A stretch of 64,000 bases of DNA. Origin: Kordiimonadaceae bacterium (GTDB taxonomy: Bacteria > Pseudomonadota > Alphaproteobacteria > Sphingomonadales > Emcibacteraceae). Below the pieces are notes generated by a model. It saw nothing but the letters and a program-made list of their open reading frames with translations. It was not told the DNA's origin and searched no databases. Of this stretch, positions 24,772 through 34,028 are shown piece after piece. The position numbers and the translations under genes are program-made. The stretch's first letter is position 1. The number at the start of each line of letters is the position of its first letter. Location of the stretch: contig JACKKT010000006.1 in the NCBI GenBank assembly GCA_024236295.1, positions 146,230 to 210,229 on the forward strand. Reading direction: 5' to 3'.

Positions 24772-25782
24772 CTACCCCAGCATATGATCAATGATCGCGC
24801 CTGTTCCCATGAGCAGCGGGTCAACACAGGGAAGCCCCAGCCGATTTGACAGATCATTCAGATAATCCTGCCGTTCGTTTTCGCTTAAACCGGATGTATT
24901 GATGCTGACCCCCACACATTTAATACCCGGATTGGTCAGGGAGCCAAGCGTTGTTGTCCGTTCTATCACCTGTTCAATGGTTGGAAGTGGAAAATTATCC
25001 CATTCTTCGATGGCCGTCCTGCCCGCTTCATGACAAACAACAAAGGCATCCGGTTGGGAGCCGATCAAAAGCCCCATGCTGACCGGGCTATACCCGGGAT
25101 GGAAAATGCCGCCCTGCCCTTCAATCACGTCCCAGTGATCTGCATCATTATCGGGGGAAAGAAGCTCCGCCGCACCGGCAAGGAAATCACAGACCACTGC
25201 ATCAATGGGAATACCTTTACCGGCAATCATTATCCCTGTCTGGCCACTGGCGCGAAAATCGGCGTTTAAGCCTTTAATCCGCATATCTCGTTCCATGGCA
25301 AGGGCAGTATATTTTTTACCGACGGCACAGTCCGTCCCAACCATAAGTACCCTTTTTCCTTTTCTTTTACGCCCGGTTCCGACCGGAATATTGGCAGGTG
25401 GTACCCGGACATCAATTAATTTTGACCCGGATTTTTTTGCCGCTGCAGCAAGTCTCGGGATACTATTCAGTTTTTTATGAACCCCGCCAACAATATCAAG
25501 GCCAGCAAAAAGAGCCTTTTCAAACGTTTCAAGCCACTGATCCGGAATACCGCCACCGACGGATGCGGTACCGATCACCAATGATTTTATGCCAGCCTCT
25601 GCCGCCTTTTCAACCGACAGCCTTGGAAGCCCAAGATCAAGGCCGTTTTCAATCAGATTAAGCTGCCCTTTGCAAAGCTCAGGCCGCCAGTCTACTATGC
25701 CGGAACCGGTCTTGGCATAGGTTTTCCTTGTCTCTTCCCCCAGAAAAATAAGATAGGGAGCTTTTATTTCAATTGTAATCAT
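24772..25782 (-). CDS. DUF1611-family P-loop protein (DgcN-like)
   Basis: The 336-residue cytoplasmic protein has both DUF1611 halves: an N-terminal Rossmann-like part (VIGTASVGGGIPDQW) and a C-terminal P-loop part with GTDCAVGKKYTAL near residue 148. One characterised relative, DgcN, is reported as an N-acyltransferase in D-glutamate catabolism, but its usual partner, a DgcA epimerase, is absent here. The ATG overlaps the stop of the upstream FAD-enzyme gene (ATGA), so it is translationally coupled to it. The substrate is therefore more likely linked to the Tat flavoenzymes, for example modification of an amino acid or amine product. Confidence 0.8.
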   Translation of the reverse strand: MITIEIKAPYLIFLGEETRKTYAKTGSGIVDWRPELCKGQLNLIENGLDLGLPRLSVEKAAEAGIKSLVIGTASVGGGIPDQWLETFEKALFAGLDIVGGVHKKLNSIPRLAAAAKKSGSKLIDVRVPPANIPVGTGRKRKGKRVLMVGTDCAVGKKYTALAMERDMRIKGLNADFRASGQTGIMIAGKGIPIDAVVCDFLAGAAELLSPDNDADHWDVIEGQGGIFHPGYSPVSMGLLIGSQPDAFVVCHEAGRTAIEEWDNFPLPTIEQVIERTTTLGSLTNPGIKCVGVSINTSGLSENERQDYLNDLSNRLGLPCVDPLLMGTGAIIDHMLG

Positions 25783-27785
25783 GCGTTATCCATTAAATAC
25801 TGATCTGCGAGAACTTCCCTGACCGCACGGTGCGCCTGATCAATGGCAGCATCTGTAAATGGACTGGCATCCGCATCCGAATTGGCCACTGACATCCGTC
25901 CAAGTTGTTGTCGCGCAACGACGCATGGGCGGTCATCTGTCGGATACATTGACCACTCATAAGGTTCTGTAATCGTATCATAGGCATAAGCATTGCCATG
26001 TGGCCAGCGGTTTACGGTTATGGCCACAATATCCCTTGCCGCATCAAAGCCGGCGGAGCCCAACATGCGCTGAAGCTGTTCTCTGATATTTCGCTCAAAC
26101 GTTTCAAATGGCGTGTTTAAGAGATCATAGCGGCCAAGCCGCAGCTGTTCACGGCGGAGCTCGCCAGGGGCGCATGGTGCACGGTGCATTTTAACCACCA
26201 CAGGTTCATCAAGATTTTGTGGGGCCTTATAACCACCCACATCAAATGGAAAATGCAGACTGGTTGATGTATGATAAAGTCCGGGCGATGTGATCGAGCT
26301 TGTTCCAAGCTTTTCAAATGCTTTACCATCGCGAAGCAGCACATTGGTATAAACCCGCGGGGCTTTAATACCGTAAAGCATGGCTTCTTTCTGCTTTTCT
26401 GAATAATCATCACAAATATAGGGTATGACATTGTGCCAACAGGCATAAATAACATTTCTTGATTTAACCGTTTCGGCCTTACCACCCTGCATATACGTAA
26501 CATCAACATCCTTTGCTGTTTCAGGGTCACCATTATGCTTTACTTTAATCGCGGTGCTGTTAAGGCGAAGACGGGTTGGATTTTCCGGCCGGTCAAGACG
26601 CGAATAATCCACTTTTGCCATAAAAATATCATCAATCGAATGGCCGGGAATGGCCTCAGGAATAAGCTGGCGCACCGTCATTCGGGTAATGGTCGCATTA
26701 CCATCCGGGAAATAGATACTGTCTTCGCGATATTCATGTTCGCGGCCATGCTGAGATCCGGCAATATGATGCATTGGGCTGATTTTGGGGGTCGGTTTAA
26801 GCTCAAGATGATCAAAACCCGGCATTCCGCCAAGCTGCCAACAGAAAAGAGCCGGTACCTGTTCTGCACCAACATAGAAGCGGAAATGAAGACCCGGGCT
26901 ATATAGTGGCAGCACGCCTGCGTCAACCCCAAGCTCTTCGGTTACATACTGAGCATATGACATGCCGGCAAGTTTTCGTTTCTTCTCTTTGTCGCTAAGC
27001 CCCTGAAAGGATTTTGCCACAATCTTTTCACTGTAAAGGCGTTTATATTCGGCCCTTAATTTATCAGTCAGCGGTGCTTTGTCGAAGAAATCGTCCCAAC
27101 CATCTTCGGCTTCACGGTCACGTTTAACTAGTCCGTCCCCGCCGAAAGTTTCCTTATCAAAAAAGGTAGAACCGCCAAGTCCGATATTACGATGATGCCT
27201 GATCATATCCTTGGTTTTTTCGTGGTAGGCATCGGTATCGATCCCCAGCTCACGCAGGAAACTCATGGCTACAGTGCTGTAATTGGTTGGTTGTTCAATA
27301 TTGAGTGTGCCACCGTTGACCAGAATTTTCTGGCCATTATACATATATTCATTGCGCTTGGCATGACCACCAAAATCATCATGATTATCAAGGATCAGGA
27401 TTTTGGCATCCGGTCCCGCACTTTGACGATAAAACCAAGCGGCAGAAAGACCGCTTATTCCACCACCGACAACAACAAGATCATATTTTTCACCATTCGG
27501 TTTGCCTGAAAATGTTTCACCGTCCCGCACCTTATGGGCCGTTTCAAATGATCCGTCATGACTGCCCCGCATTCCTGCCTTTGCCGGCGGGTAATAATCA
27601 GGGTCAGACTGCATCGGTTTATTTTGATCCAGCGCCTGCATTGCCCTAACCAGTGATGGACAAAGGATTGCCCCGGTTACGGCAATACTGGCTCCGCTCA
27701 AAAAATCACGACGGATAATTTTTCGGTCCATTCCCAGTTCTTTATCTGAGTAGTGACCTGTTCCAGTATTTTTATTTTTGCTCAT
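25779..27785 (-). CDS. Tat-exported FAD-dependent amine oxidoreductase, spermidine-dehydrogenase-like (copy 1)
   Basis: The 668-residue protein has a twin-arginine signal (KIIRRDFLSG, RR at 25-26) and a FAD-binding Rossmann motif VVVGGGISGLSAAW near residue 107, with the acidic ribose-binding end at LILDNHDDFGG. The C-terminal TVNRWPHGNAY segment contains the flavin amine-oxidase-type closing motif. The fold and N-terminus resemble Pseudomonas SpdH and its relatives, so it probably oxidises an amine or similar small molecule in the periplasm. The electron acceptor is unknown. It is 59 bp downstream of a paralogue. AGGGGA precedes ATG 27785. Confidence 0.75.
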   Translation of the reverse strand: MSKNKNTGTGHYSDKELGMDRKIIRRDFLSGASIAVTGAILCPSLVRAMQALDQNKPMQSDPDYYPPAKAGMRGSHDGSFETAHKVRDGETFSGKPNGEKYDLVVVGGGISGLSAAWFYRQSAGPDAKILILDNHDDFGGHAKRNEYMYNGQKILVNGGTLNIEQPTNYSTVAMSFLRELGIDTDAYHEKTKDMIRHHRNIGLGGSTFFDKETFGGDGLVKRDREAEDGWDDFFDKAPLTDKLRAEYKRLYSEKIVAKSFQGLSDKEKKRKLAGMSYAQYVTEELGVDAGVLPLYSPGLHFRFYVGAEQVPALFCWQLGGMPGFDHLELKPTPKISPMHHIAGSQHGREHEYREDSIYFPDGNATITRMTVRQLIPEAIPGHSIDDIFMAKVDYSRLDRPENPTRLRLNSTAIKVKHNGDPETAKDVDVTYMQGGKAETVKSRNVIYACWHNVIPYICDDYSEKQKEAMLYGIKAPRVYTNVLLRDGKAFEKLGTSSITSPGLYHTSTSLHFPFDVGGYKAPQNLDEPVVVKMHRAPCAPGELRREQLRLGRYDLLNTPFETFERNIREQLQRMLGSAGFDAARDIVAITVNRWPHGNAYAYDTITEPYEWSMYPTDDRPCVVARQQLGRMSVANSDADASPFTDAAIDQAHRAVREVLADQYLMDNA

Positions 27786-27844
27786 ATCAGTCCCCTTTTA
27801 ATTAGAAATGCAGGCTATCACACTATGAAATGATATAACAATCA

Positions 27845-29824
27845 TTAAGTTTGGCTCATCTTGTAACGATCTATCAATACCTCACGAACAGCTCGGTGCG
27901 CCTCATCTATTGCCACATCGGTGAAGGGATTTGCCGCCGCATCGGAATTAGCAATGGATATCCGGCCTAGCCTTTTACTGGCAATGACGCAAGGCCTGTC
28001 ATCAGTCGGATAAAAACACCAGTGATAAGGTTCTGTCAGGCTATTATATAAATAGGCATTGCCATGCGGCCAGCGGTTAACGGTTATGGCAGCAATATCA
28101 CGCGCCGCATCAAACCCGGCAGGTCCCAGCATCCGTTGTAACTGATCTCGTGTATTACGTTCAAAAGTATCAAAAGACATATTGAATAGCTCGGTCCGTC
28201 CAGCTTTAAGCTGGGTACTTCGATCTGCCCCCGGCTTACAGGGCGCCCGATGCATTTTTGCGACCACCGGTTCATCAGGCTTGATCGGGGCATGATAACT
28301 GCCCACCTGATAAGGCGGATGCAGGCTGGTTGTCGTATAGAATTCTCCTGGCGAATGAATGTTATTGGTATTAAGTTTTTCAAAGGCCCTACCGTTTCTA
28401 AGCAGAACATTGGTATAGACCCGTGGCGCCTTAATTCCATATTTCATGGCACCGCGCTGTTCGGCCGAAAAATCACGGCATATATAGGGAATAACCATAT
28501 GCCAGCAGGCAAGAATGCAGTTTCTGGCATTAACGGTACTTGGCCCGTCTTCGCGCATATAGGTGACTTTCACATTTTTTGCAGTCGCCGGTTCACCCAA
28601 ATGAGCAACATTAATTACCGGGGCATTTAACCGTATCCGGGTGTTATTTTCAGAGCTGTCAAGTTGTGAATAATCCGTCGATGCCGTAATTAGATCATCA
28701 AGTGTCTGTCCGGGAATGGCCTTAGGTACAAGCTGTCTGACGATACTGCGGGTGATGGTCGCATTGCCATCGGGAAAATAAATGGACCTTTCCTTATGTT
28801 CGTCTTCACGTCCGTGGTGCGGCCCACCAATATGATGTAGCGGGCTTATCATGGCGCTTGGCCTGAGCGCAAGATGATCAAACCCAGGATAGCCCCCCTG
28901 CTGCCATAAATATAAGGCCGGCACTTGCTCTGGTCCCATATAAAATCTGAAATGGGTTTTTGCCTGGAAAAACGGCAGTACTGCGGGATCAAGTCCCAGA
29001 AATTCTGTCAGATAATCATTATAGCTGGTAAGAGCGAGCTTTTTCTTCTTTTCGCTGTCGCTTAAATTTTGAAGAGCCTCTGCACGCACCTCTTCATTAT
29101 ATAGACGGATAAGATCTTTTTTTGCCTGCTCCCCAAGAGGAATTTTTTCAATATACTCCCCCCAACTGATTTCCTCCGGCTTATTATAAAGGCCCTCAAT
29201 CCCGAATGTTTTTTGATCAAAAAAAGTGGACGACTCGTACCCGTTAAGTTGATAGTGGCGAACCATTGGATCTGTTTTTGCGTGATAGGTTTTTAAATCT
29301 ATGCCAAGTTCATGGATCAGACCACGAGCAACGGTGCTGTAATTTGTCGGCTGTTCCAGATTAAGGGTGCCACCATTAACAATGATAGTCCGGCCATCCA
29401 GATTAAATTCATTGCGTTTGGCATGACCACCAAAATCATCATGATTATCAAGGATCAGAATTTTTGCATCCGGCCCCACACTTTTGCGAAAAAACCATGC
29501 CGCCGCAAGGCCACTAATCCCGCCGCCAACCACCACAAGATCATAATCCTCGCCTGTCTGCTTACCTTCTATAAAACGTCCATCGCGGATGGTGTGAGAT
29601 GTTTCGAAAGATCCCGTATGGCTGCCACGAAGGCCGGTTAATGACGGAGGATAATATTCTTCCTTGTCCTGTCGGGGAATTGCAGCCTCTTCCGCCGCAG
29701 CGGCCATAAATGCCGGTCCCGCCATGGCTGCTGCCGATCCAATGCTGACCCCATTTAAAAAATCACGTCGGTCAATTTGCCTATCCAACCCCAGTGCTTT
29801 ATCTGAGCTCGATTTTCCCTTCAC
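27845..29824 (-). CDS. Tat-exported FAD-dependent amine oxidoreductase, spermidine-dehydrogenase-like (copy 2)
   Basis: This 659-residue paralogue of the next gene shares the Tat signal (QIDRRDFLNG), the VVVGGGISGLAAAW dinucleotide motif, LILDNHDDFGGHAKRNE and the C-terminal VNRWPHGNAYLYN. The start is GTG 29824 after GGGAGTAGG. The pair probably arose by tandem duplication and then diverged, so the two copies may handle different substrates or form a heteromer. Both face the same promoter region, shared divergently with an esterase gene at 29937. The link to the aromatic cluster is by proximity only. Confidence 0.75.
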   Translation of the reverse strand: MKGKSSSDKALGLDRQIDRRDFLNGVSIGSAAAMAGPAFMAAAAEEAAIPRQDKEEYYPPSLTGLRGSHTGSFETSHTIRDGRFIEGKQTGEDYDLVVVGGGISGLAAAWFFRKSVGPDAKILILDNHDDFGGHAKRNEFNLDGRTIIVNGGTLNLEQPTNYSTVARGLIHELGIDLKTYHAKTDPMVRHYQLNGYESSTFFDQKTFGIEGLYNKPEEISWGEYIEKIPLGEQAKKDLIRLYNEEVRAEALQNLSDSEKKKKLALTSYNDYLTEFLGLDPAVLPFFQAKTHFRFYMGPEQVPALYLWQQGGYPGFDHLALRPSAMISPLHHIGGPHHGREDEHKERSIYFPDGNATITRSIVRQLVPKAIPGQTLDDLITASTDYSQLDSSENNTRIRLNAPVINVAHLGEPATAKNVKVTYMREDGPSTVNARNCILACWHMVIPYICRDFSAEQRGAMKYGIKAPRVYTNVLLRNGRAFEKLNTNNIHSPGEFYTTTSLHPPYQVGSYHAPIKPDEPVVAKMHRAPCKPGADRSTQLKAGRTELFNMSFDTFERNTRDQLQRMLGPAGFDAARDIAAITVNRWPHGNAYLYNSLTEPYHWCFYPTDDRPCVIASKRLGRISIANSDAAANPFTDVAIDEAHRAVREVLIDRYKMSQT

Positions 29825-29936
29825 TGCCTACTCCCGTCCTTTTATCGCAACAATATTTCATCTTGTCGCATATTGGATGCATTTTGATTTATGGCTTTTA
29901 TATTTATTGTTGGCATCATAGTAAGGGAAATTTATT

Positions 29937-30794
29937 TTGGTCAACCGTTCATTTCAATTAATTATCAGCGTGATAATACTGACACTTTCCATTATAAATT
30001 CAGCAAATGCAAAATCCAAACTTGAGATCATCAACTTTAAAAGCAATGTATTTAACAATGATCGTACACTGCGCATTTTACTGCCGGAAGGGTATGACCC
30101 CAATCGCAAAGCACCCTATAAGGTTCTATATATGAATGATGGGCAAAATCTTTTTTCCGCCAGGCAAAGCATGACGGGCCATGAATGGAAAATGGATGAG
30201 ATTAGTGAAGAACTGATCCGCTCGGAGAAAATAGAGTCTATTGTCATTGTAGGGATTGATACCCCGTCATATGCGGACCGTGGCAATGAATATCTTCCCT
30301 GGCCGGATGAATATCTCAAGCCTTATATCGCAAAGCCAAATGGCCAACTTTATCCCGCCTTTCTTGAACAGGAAGTCATTCCGCGCATTGAAAAAAAATA
30401 TAATGTCGGAAAAACGGCCAGTCGCCGCGCTCTTGGCGGATCATCCTATGGCGGTTTAATGACGCTATATACCGCATTGGAAACAAAAAATGTATTTAAT
30501 TTATATCTTATAGAAAGCCCATCATTATATGTTGCCGATGGTGCCATTTTTAATTTACTTAAGAACAAGAAAATTACCGCTGATAAATTATATATCGGCA
30601 TTGGCACACATGAAGGCCTAAAAAGTTGTGATCAGGAAGCCAACATGGATGCCGTTAATGATATGAAGAGCGTCGTCGATCTGATGAAAGGCAGTTTCAA
30701 AATTTACGATATTGTTGAAGAATGTGGACTTCATTCAGAAAATGACTGGTCAAGGCGGCTACCTGCCGCCCTGACAGATTTATTTGGCTCTTAA
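29937..30794 (+). CDS. Secreted alpha/beta-hydrolase esterase
   Basis: The 285-residue protein has a Sec signal (cut near INSANA) and an esterase-D/IroE-type alpha/beta-hydrolase fold. The nucleophile elbow GGSSYGGLMTLY supplies the catalytic Ser, with a D and CGLHSENDW as likely partners near the C-terminus. PYKVLYMNDGQNLF near residue 55 is typical of the family. The start is TTG 29937 because AAGGGAAA lies seven bases upstream. No ATG is available. Its stop overlaps the convergent DUF6282 gene by four bases. It may release an esterified substrate for the catabolic cluster, but this is inference. Confidence 0.82.
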   Translation: MVNRSFQLIISVIILTLSIINSANAKSKLEIINFKSNVFNNDRTLRILLPEGYDPNRKAPYKVLYMNDGQNLFSARQSMTGHEWKMDEISEELIRSEKIESIVIVGIDTPSYADRGNEYLPWPDEYLKPYIAKPNGQLYPAFLEQEVIPRIEKKYNVGKTASRRALGGSSYGGLMTLYTALETKNVFNLYLIESPSLYVADGAIFNLLKNKKITADKLYIGIGTHEGLKSCDQEANMDAVNDMKSVVDLMKGSFKIYDIVEECGLHSENDWSRRLPAALTDLFGS

Positions 30795-31753
30795 GAAATG
30801 CCAAGTAGGTCAGCAGCATTACCACCAATCATTTTTTTGATATCCTCATGGGCATAACCAAGGTCAAGGCAGGTGGCAATGACATTTTTAAACCCTTCCA
30901 CCGGGGTAGGGTTCCCCACCTGACCTAGGTCTGAGCCCAGAATGGTTTTTTCAATGGTTCCAGCCTTGATCAGGGCATCAAGATTTTCAGGTGTATAAAA
31001 ATGAAATTTTGACCCCGGTACAAACATGCACATGGAATGTTCCAGATAAGCCCCCATTCGAACCAGTTCACCCATTTCTGCGTAAGTGGCATCAATCAGA
31101 TAGGATGGATGATTAACCAGCAGCTTTTTAACACCGCGTTTTTTTGCTTCCTCAAGCAGCGGGAAAATTTCTGTAATATGAAGATGCCCGCCCGATAGGA
31201 CAATATCCGCCTCGGCAATCATATCAAGAATGAATTTTACTTCGTCCAATAGAACACCGTTATCATCCAGCACGGAAAGCTCAATCGGAGCCAGCATTTT
31301 TTCCTTCGTGGTCGGGAATTTTTTGTCAAAATCCTTGTCGGATTTATGATGGGCAATATGATTGCGCGATGAAAAAGTCGGCATCCAGACGAGCTTCGCC
31401 CCCAGTTTAATACCATGGTCAACCGCATATCGGTTAATCCCGCCGGTTGAATTGTTCAGCGGTACACCGGAAAACATTTTGACATTCAGATCCTGAAAAT
31501 GGTTCATCAGCAGTTCGGTGACAGGTGTTGCCGAATAATAATGGTCCTTAATCAATATAGCCCGCATTTTCGCGGCCGATCCTTCGCGCATCACATCAAT
31601 ATGATCAATACTTCTTGGCATAACGCTTGGTCCGCTGTGACAGTGAAGGTCAATTGCTCCTTCCAGTAATTGACTTAGTAGCGCATCATCATATTTAGCC
31701 GCTGGAGACTGATCGATTGTGGAATTAATCCGATCCGGAATTTTTTTAACCAT
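30791..31753 (-). CDS. DUF6282 amidohydrolase-like metal-dependent hydrolase
   Basis: This 320-residue cytoplasmic protein begins its domain with IDLHCHSGPSV, the H-x-H metal motif of the amidohydrolase superfamily. Later candidate ligands are ILSGGHLHITE, VNHPSYLID and LGSDLGQ near the C-terminus. The layout fits DUF6282. The reaction is unknown; hydrolysis or decarboxylation of a ring-cleavage product is plausible, as amidohydrolases related to LigI or LigW act in extradiol pathways. It lies 15 bp downstream of the HpaI-type aldolase gene, so both are one transcript. AGGAAAG precedes the ATG. Confidence 0.8.
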   Translation of the reverse strand: MVKKIPDRINSTIDQSPAAKYDDALLSQLLEGAIDLHCHSGPSVMPRSIDHIDVMREGSAAKMRAILIKDHYYSATPVTELLMNHFQDLNVKMFSGVPLNNSTGGINRYAVDHGIKLGAKLVWMPTFSSRNHIAHHKSDKDFDKKFPTTKEKMLAPIELSVLDDNGVLLDEVKFILDMIAEADIVLSGGHLHITEIFPLLEEAKKRGVKKLLVNHPSYLIDATYAEMGELVRMGAYLEHSMCMFVPGSKFHFYTPENLDALIKAGTIEKTILGSDLGQVGNPTPVEGFKNVIATCLDLGYAHEDIKKMIGGNAADLLGIS

Positions 31754-31768
31754 TTTTCTTTCCTGAAA

Positions 31769-32524
31769 TTATCTGAAATTTTTAACGAGATTTTTTATCC
31801 CCGTCTGAACCAGTTTATGTTCAGACCCAACTGTAAACATTGTTACACCCAATTCCCGCAGCATATCCCTTTCCTCAACACTGCTGTAAGCAGCAAGTCG
31901 AATGCCGGCGTCACGTGCAACAGAGCAAACATGTTTTACAGCGTCTATCACAACCGGATCATTCGGAGACACTGCCCCGTAGCCGACAGTTAAATCCATC
32001 CGGCCCAGAAACAGGCAGTCAATATTTTTAATTTTGACGATTTCCTCAATTTTTTCAACCGCTTCGACATCTTCGATCTGGGCGATAACTGTGGTTTCCT
32101 TATCGGCTTCATCAAGATAATCTTTCATCGGCCGCTTACCATAACCACCGGCCCGCTGGGTTCCGGCAAAGCCACGGCGACCGCCACGATACCTTCCACC
32201 CGCAGCAATTTCCGCCGCTTTTTCCGGCGTCGCCACATGAGGGACAACCACCCCGGTGGCCCCGCAATCAAGCGGGTAAAGCATTCCCGTTGCCGTATTA
32301 TTCTGAATTCGCACAAACATTGGCATATCAGCAGCCCGCCCGGCGAGAATACAGGAATCCATAGTTGCAAGATCAAATGGACTATGCTCCTGATCCAGCA
32401 TGAGAAAGTCCAGATCACTATCGGCCATGACCTCGACCATGACATAGGAAGGTGTCTTGACGAATACACCGACCAGCTCTTCACCCGCCAACAGTCGGTT
32501 TCTGAATGTTGCTTTTTTGCTCAT
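31769..32524 (-). CDS. HpcH/HpaI-family class II aldolase
   Basis: The 251-residue enzyme belongs to the family that splits 4-hydroxy-2-oxo acids into pyruvate and an aldehyde using a divalent metal. Family signatures are visible: LMLDQEHSPFDL near residue 40, the metal-binding segment VIAQIEDVEAVEKIEEI near 135, and LGRMDLTVGYG near 173. In homoprotocatechuate and related meta-cleavage pathways this is the last step, which fits the LigAB enzyme encoded further on. It is the first gene of a two-gene leftward operon, divergent from the DHOD-like operon across a shared regulatory region. Confidence 0.9.
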   Translation of the reverse strand: MSKKATFRNRLLAGEELVGVFVKTPSYVMVEVMADSDLDFLMLDQEHSPFDLATMDSCILAGRAADMPMFVRIQNNTATGMLYPLDCGATGVVVPHVATPEKAAEIAAGGRYRGGRRGFAGTQRAGGYGKRPMKDYLDEADKETTVIAQIEDVEAVEKIEEIVKIKNIDCLFLGRMDLTVGYGAVSPNDPVVIDAVKHVCSVARDAGIRLAAYSSVEERDMLRELGVTMFTVGSEHKLVQTGIKNLVKNFR

Positions 32525-32562
32525 TATGACGATCTTTTGCTAATTTTCATTACATTTGTCTT

Positions 32563-32582
32563 GATATTTGGAACAGAGTATC
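32563..32582. promoter_or_regulatory. Candidate IclR operator, divergent promoter
   Basis: GATATTTGGAACAGAGTATC is a near-palindrome (GATAtT...AGTATC) in the spacer between the divergent aldolase and DHOD-like operons. It shares 14 of 20 positions, including the GGAACA core, with the site at 40603 in front of the monooxygenase gene. Confidence 0.4.
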
Positions 32583-32625
32583 AATAATTGAGAAATTGTC
32601 AATTGGAGTGGCCCAGAAAAATTCA

Positions 32626-33669
32626 ATGAAAAAGCTTAATATTAAAATTGGTAAAACCCGCTTTAAAAACCCGCTTATCTGTGGGTCGGGCGAACATTTC
32701 ATTGAGCTTGACGGTATCGAACGGGCACTACGGGCCGGGGCTGGGGCTGTTGTCATAAAATCAACCAACGAATCCGAAGCTGCCAAAACTCAGCTTGAAA
32801 AAACCGATTATGCCCTGCTCGACAGCCATTTTAATAAACTGCCCTGGGATTTTAACCCGCCCCATGATGCATCGCTTTTTAACCGTTCCGGCCTTCACCC
32901 GAAACCGTTTAATGAATGGCTTGAAATTGCCTTAAAAGCGGACAAAATGGCCGCAGAATTTGACGCTTATTCAATTGCCAGTCTGATCCCGGCCAACCTT
33001 GAGCAGACCATTGATTATGCAAGTAAAATAGAACAGGCAGGCATTCGCATACTGGAAGTCAATGTTGGCGCTCCACATGGTGAGGAAGCGGCAAAAGGCG
33101 CCATCCTGCTGGAACGGCAAGCGGCACATATTAAAGAAATCACCAAGGCTTTAAGAAATGCGGTCAGTATTCCGCTTTGGATCAAGTTAACCGGACAAAG
33201 CCAGGAAATTCCGGCCATGGCTCTGGCCGCTAAAGAAGCTGGCGCCGATACTGTTACCCTGATGGGGCGGTATATGGCTTTTATTCCTGATATAAATACG
33301 CAGACCCCTATACTGGGCACGCATGCCGCTTATGGTGGACCCTGGGCATTACCACTGACCTGTCACTGGCTGGTAAAATCGCGGGAAAAAACGGGTAAGA
33401 AATATCCGCTTCTGGCTACAAATGGTGCGCGGTCGGGGCACGACATCGTCCGCTTCATGCTTGCAGGTGCCAGTGGCGTACAGATGACGAGTGCCATTTT
33501 CAGCGGCGGCTATGGTGTCATTACCGATGCCATAAGGGAGTTACAGGATTATCTCAATGAAAAAAATATGGATGCGGCCAACCTGATCGGACTTGCTGCT
33601 GACCGTGTAAAAACATATGCTGAACAGGATAGAAAAGAAGATTACTGGCGTCAGTTTACGCCCAAATAA
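32626..33669 (+). CDS. Dihydroorotate-dehydrogenase-like FMN protein
   Basis: This TIM-barrel protein of about 347 residues has the DHOD/dihydropyrimidine-dehydrogenase fold: KNPLICGSG at the N-terminus, a central IRILEVNVGAPHGE segment, the phosphate-binding LLATNGARSGHDIVRFMLAG and the following GASGVQMTSA. The pyrimidine pathway is not otherwise represented, so a catabolic reductase or dehydrogenase role is more likely. ATG 32626 begins at the conserved domain. An upstream in-frame TTG (32596) has no better ribosome site. It heads a four-gene operon with cupin, aminotransferase and ALDH. It could be a flavin electron carrier for the dehalogenase, which is speculative. Confidence 0.78.
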   Translation: MKKLNIKIGKTRFKNPLICGSGEHFIELDGIERALRAGAGAVVIKSTNESEAAKTQLEKTDYALLDSHFNKLPWDFNPPHDASLFNRSGLHPKPFNEWLEIALKADKMAAEFDAYSIASLIPANLEQTIDYASKIEQAGIRILEVNVGAPHGEEAAKGAILLERQAAHIKEITKALRNAVSIPLWIKLTGQSQEIPAMALAAKEAGADTVTLMGRYMAFIPDINTQTPILGTHAAYGGPWALPLTCHWLVKSREKTGKKYPLLATNGARSGHDIVRFMLAGASGVQMTSAIFSGGYGVITDAIRELQDYLNEKNMDAANLIGLAADRVKTYAEQDRKEDYWRQFTPK

Positions 33670-33684
33670 GGATAAGGAATAATC

Positions 33685-34026
33685 ATGCAAATACCAAAAG
33701 TTGACTGGTCAAAAATGCCCTGGAAAAAAATCCGCGAAGGGGTCTATCAGAAAGCCTTTACCGGTGAAGGGGCGACCATTGCCATGCATAAACTTGAACC
33801 GCAGCATGAACCGCGACCCCATAAACATGAATATGAACAAATAGTCTATATCATGGCCGGAGAAGTGGATTTCCATGTCGGTGATGATGTTCACCGTCTT
33901 GGCCCAGGCGGGCTTCTGGTTGTGCCGCCAAATGTAATGCATCACGCCGAGGTTGTCGGTGATGAGGACGTCTTAAATCTTGATGTATTTTCGCCAGCCC
34001 GCAGCGATTTCTTTGAGCAAGCTTAA
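33685..34026 (+). CDS. Small cupin-fold protein
   Basis: The 113-residue single-domain cupin has both metal-binding motifs: PHKHEYEQIVYIMAGEVDF (H-x-H-x(3)-E...G) and the second box PPNVMHHAEVV with its His. Such proteins may be dioxygenases, isomerases or ligand sensors, and the sequence alone does not decide which. It is 15 bp after the DHOD-like gene and two bases before the aminotransferase gene, so it is within the operon. AAGGAATAATC precedes the ATG. Confidence 0.88.
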   Translation: MQIPKVDWSKMPWKKIREGVYQKAFTGEGATIAMHKLEPQHEPRPHKHEYEQIVYIMAGEVDFHVGDDVHRLGPGGLLVVPPNVMHHAEVVGDEDVLNLDVFSPARSDFFEQA

Positions 34027-34028
34027 AT

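Noticed and set aside
32626..33669. PyrD of pyrimidine synthesis
   Set aside because: The operon is catabolic (cupin, aminotransferase, ALDH) and no other pyrimidine genes are present, so only the fold is claimed.
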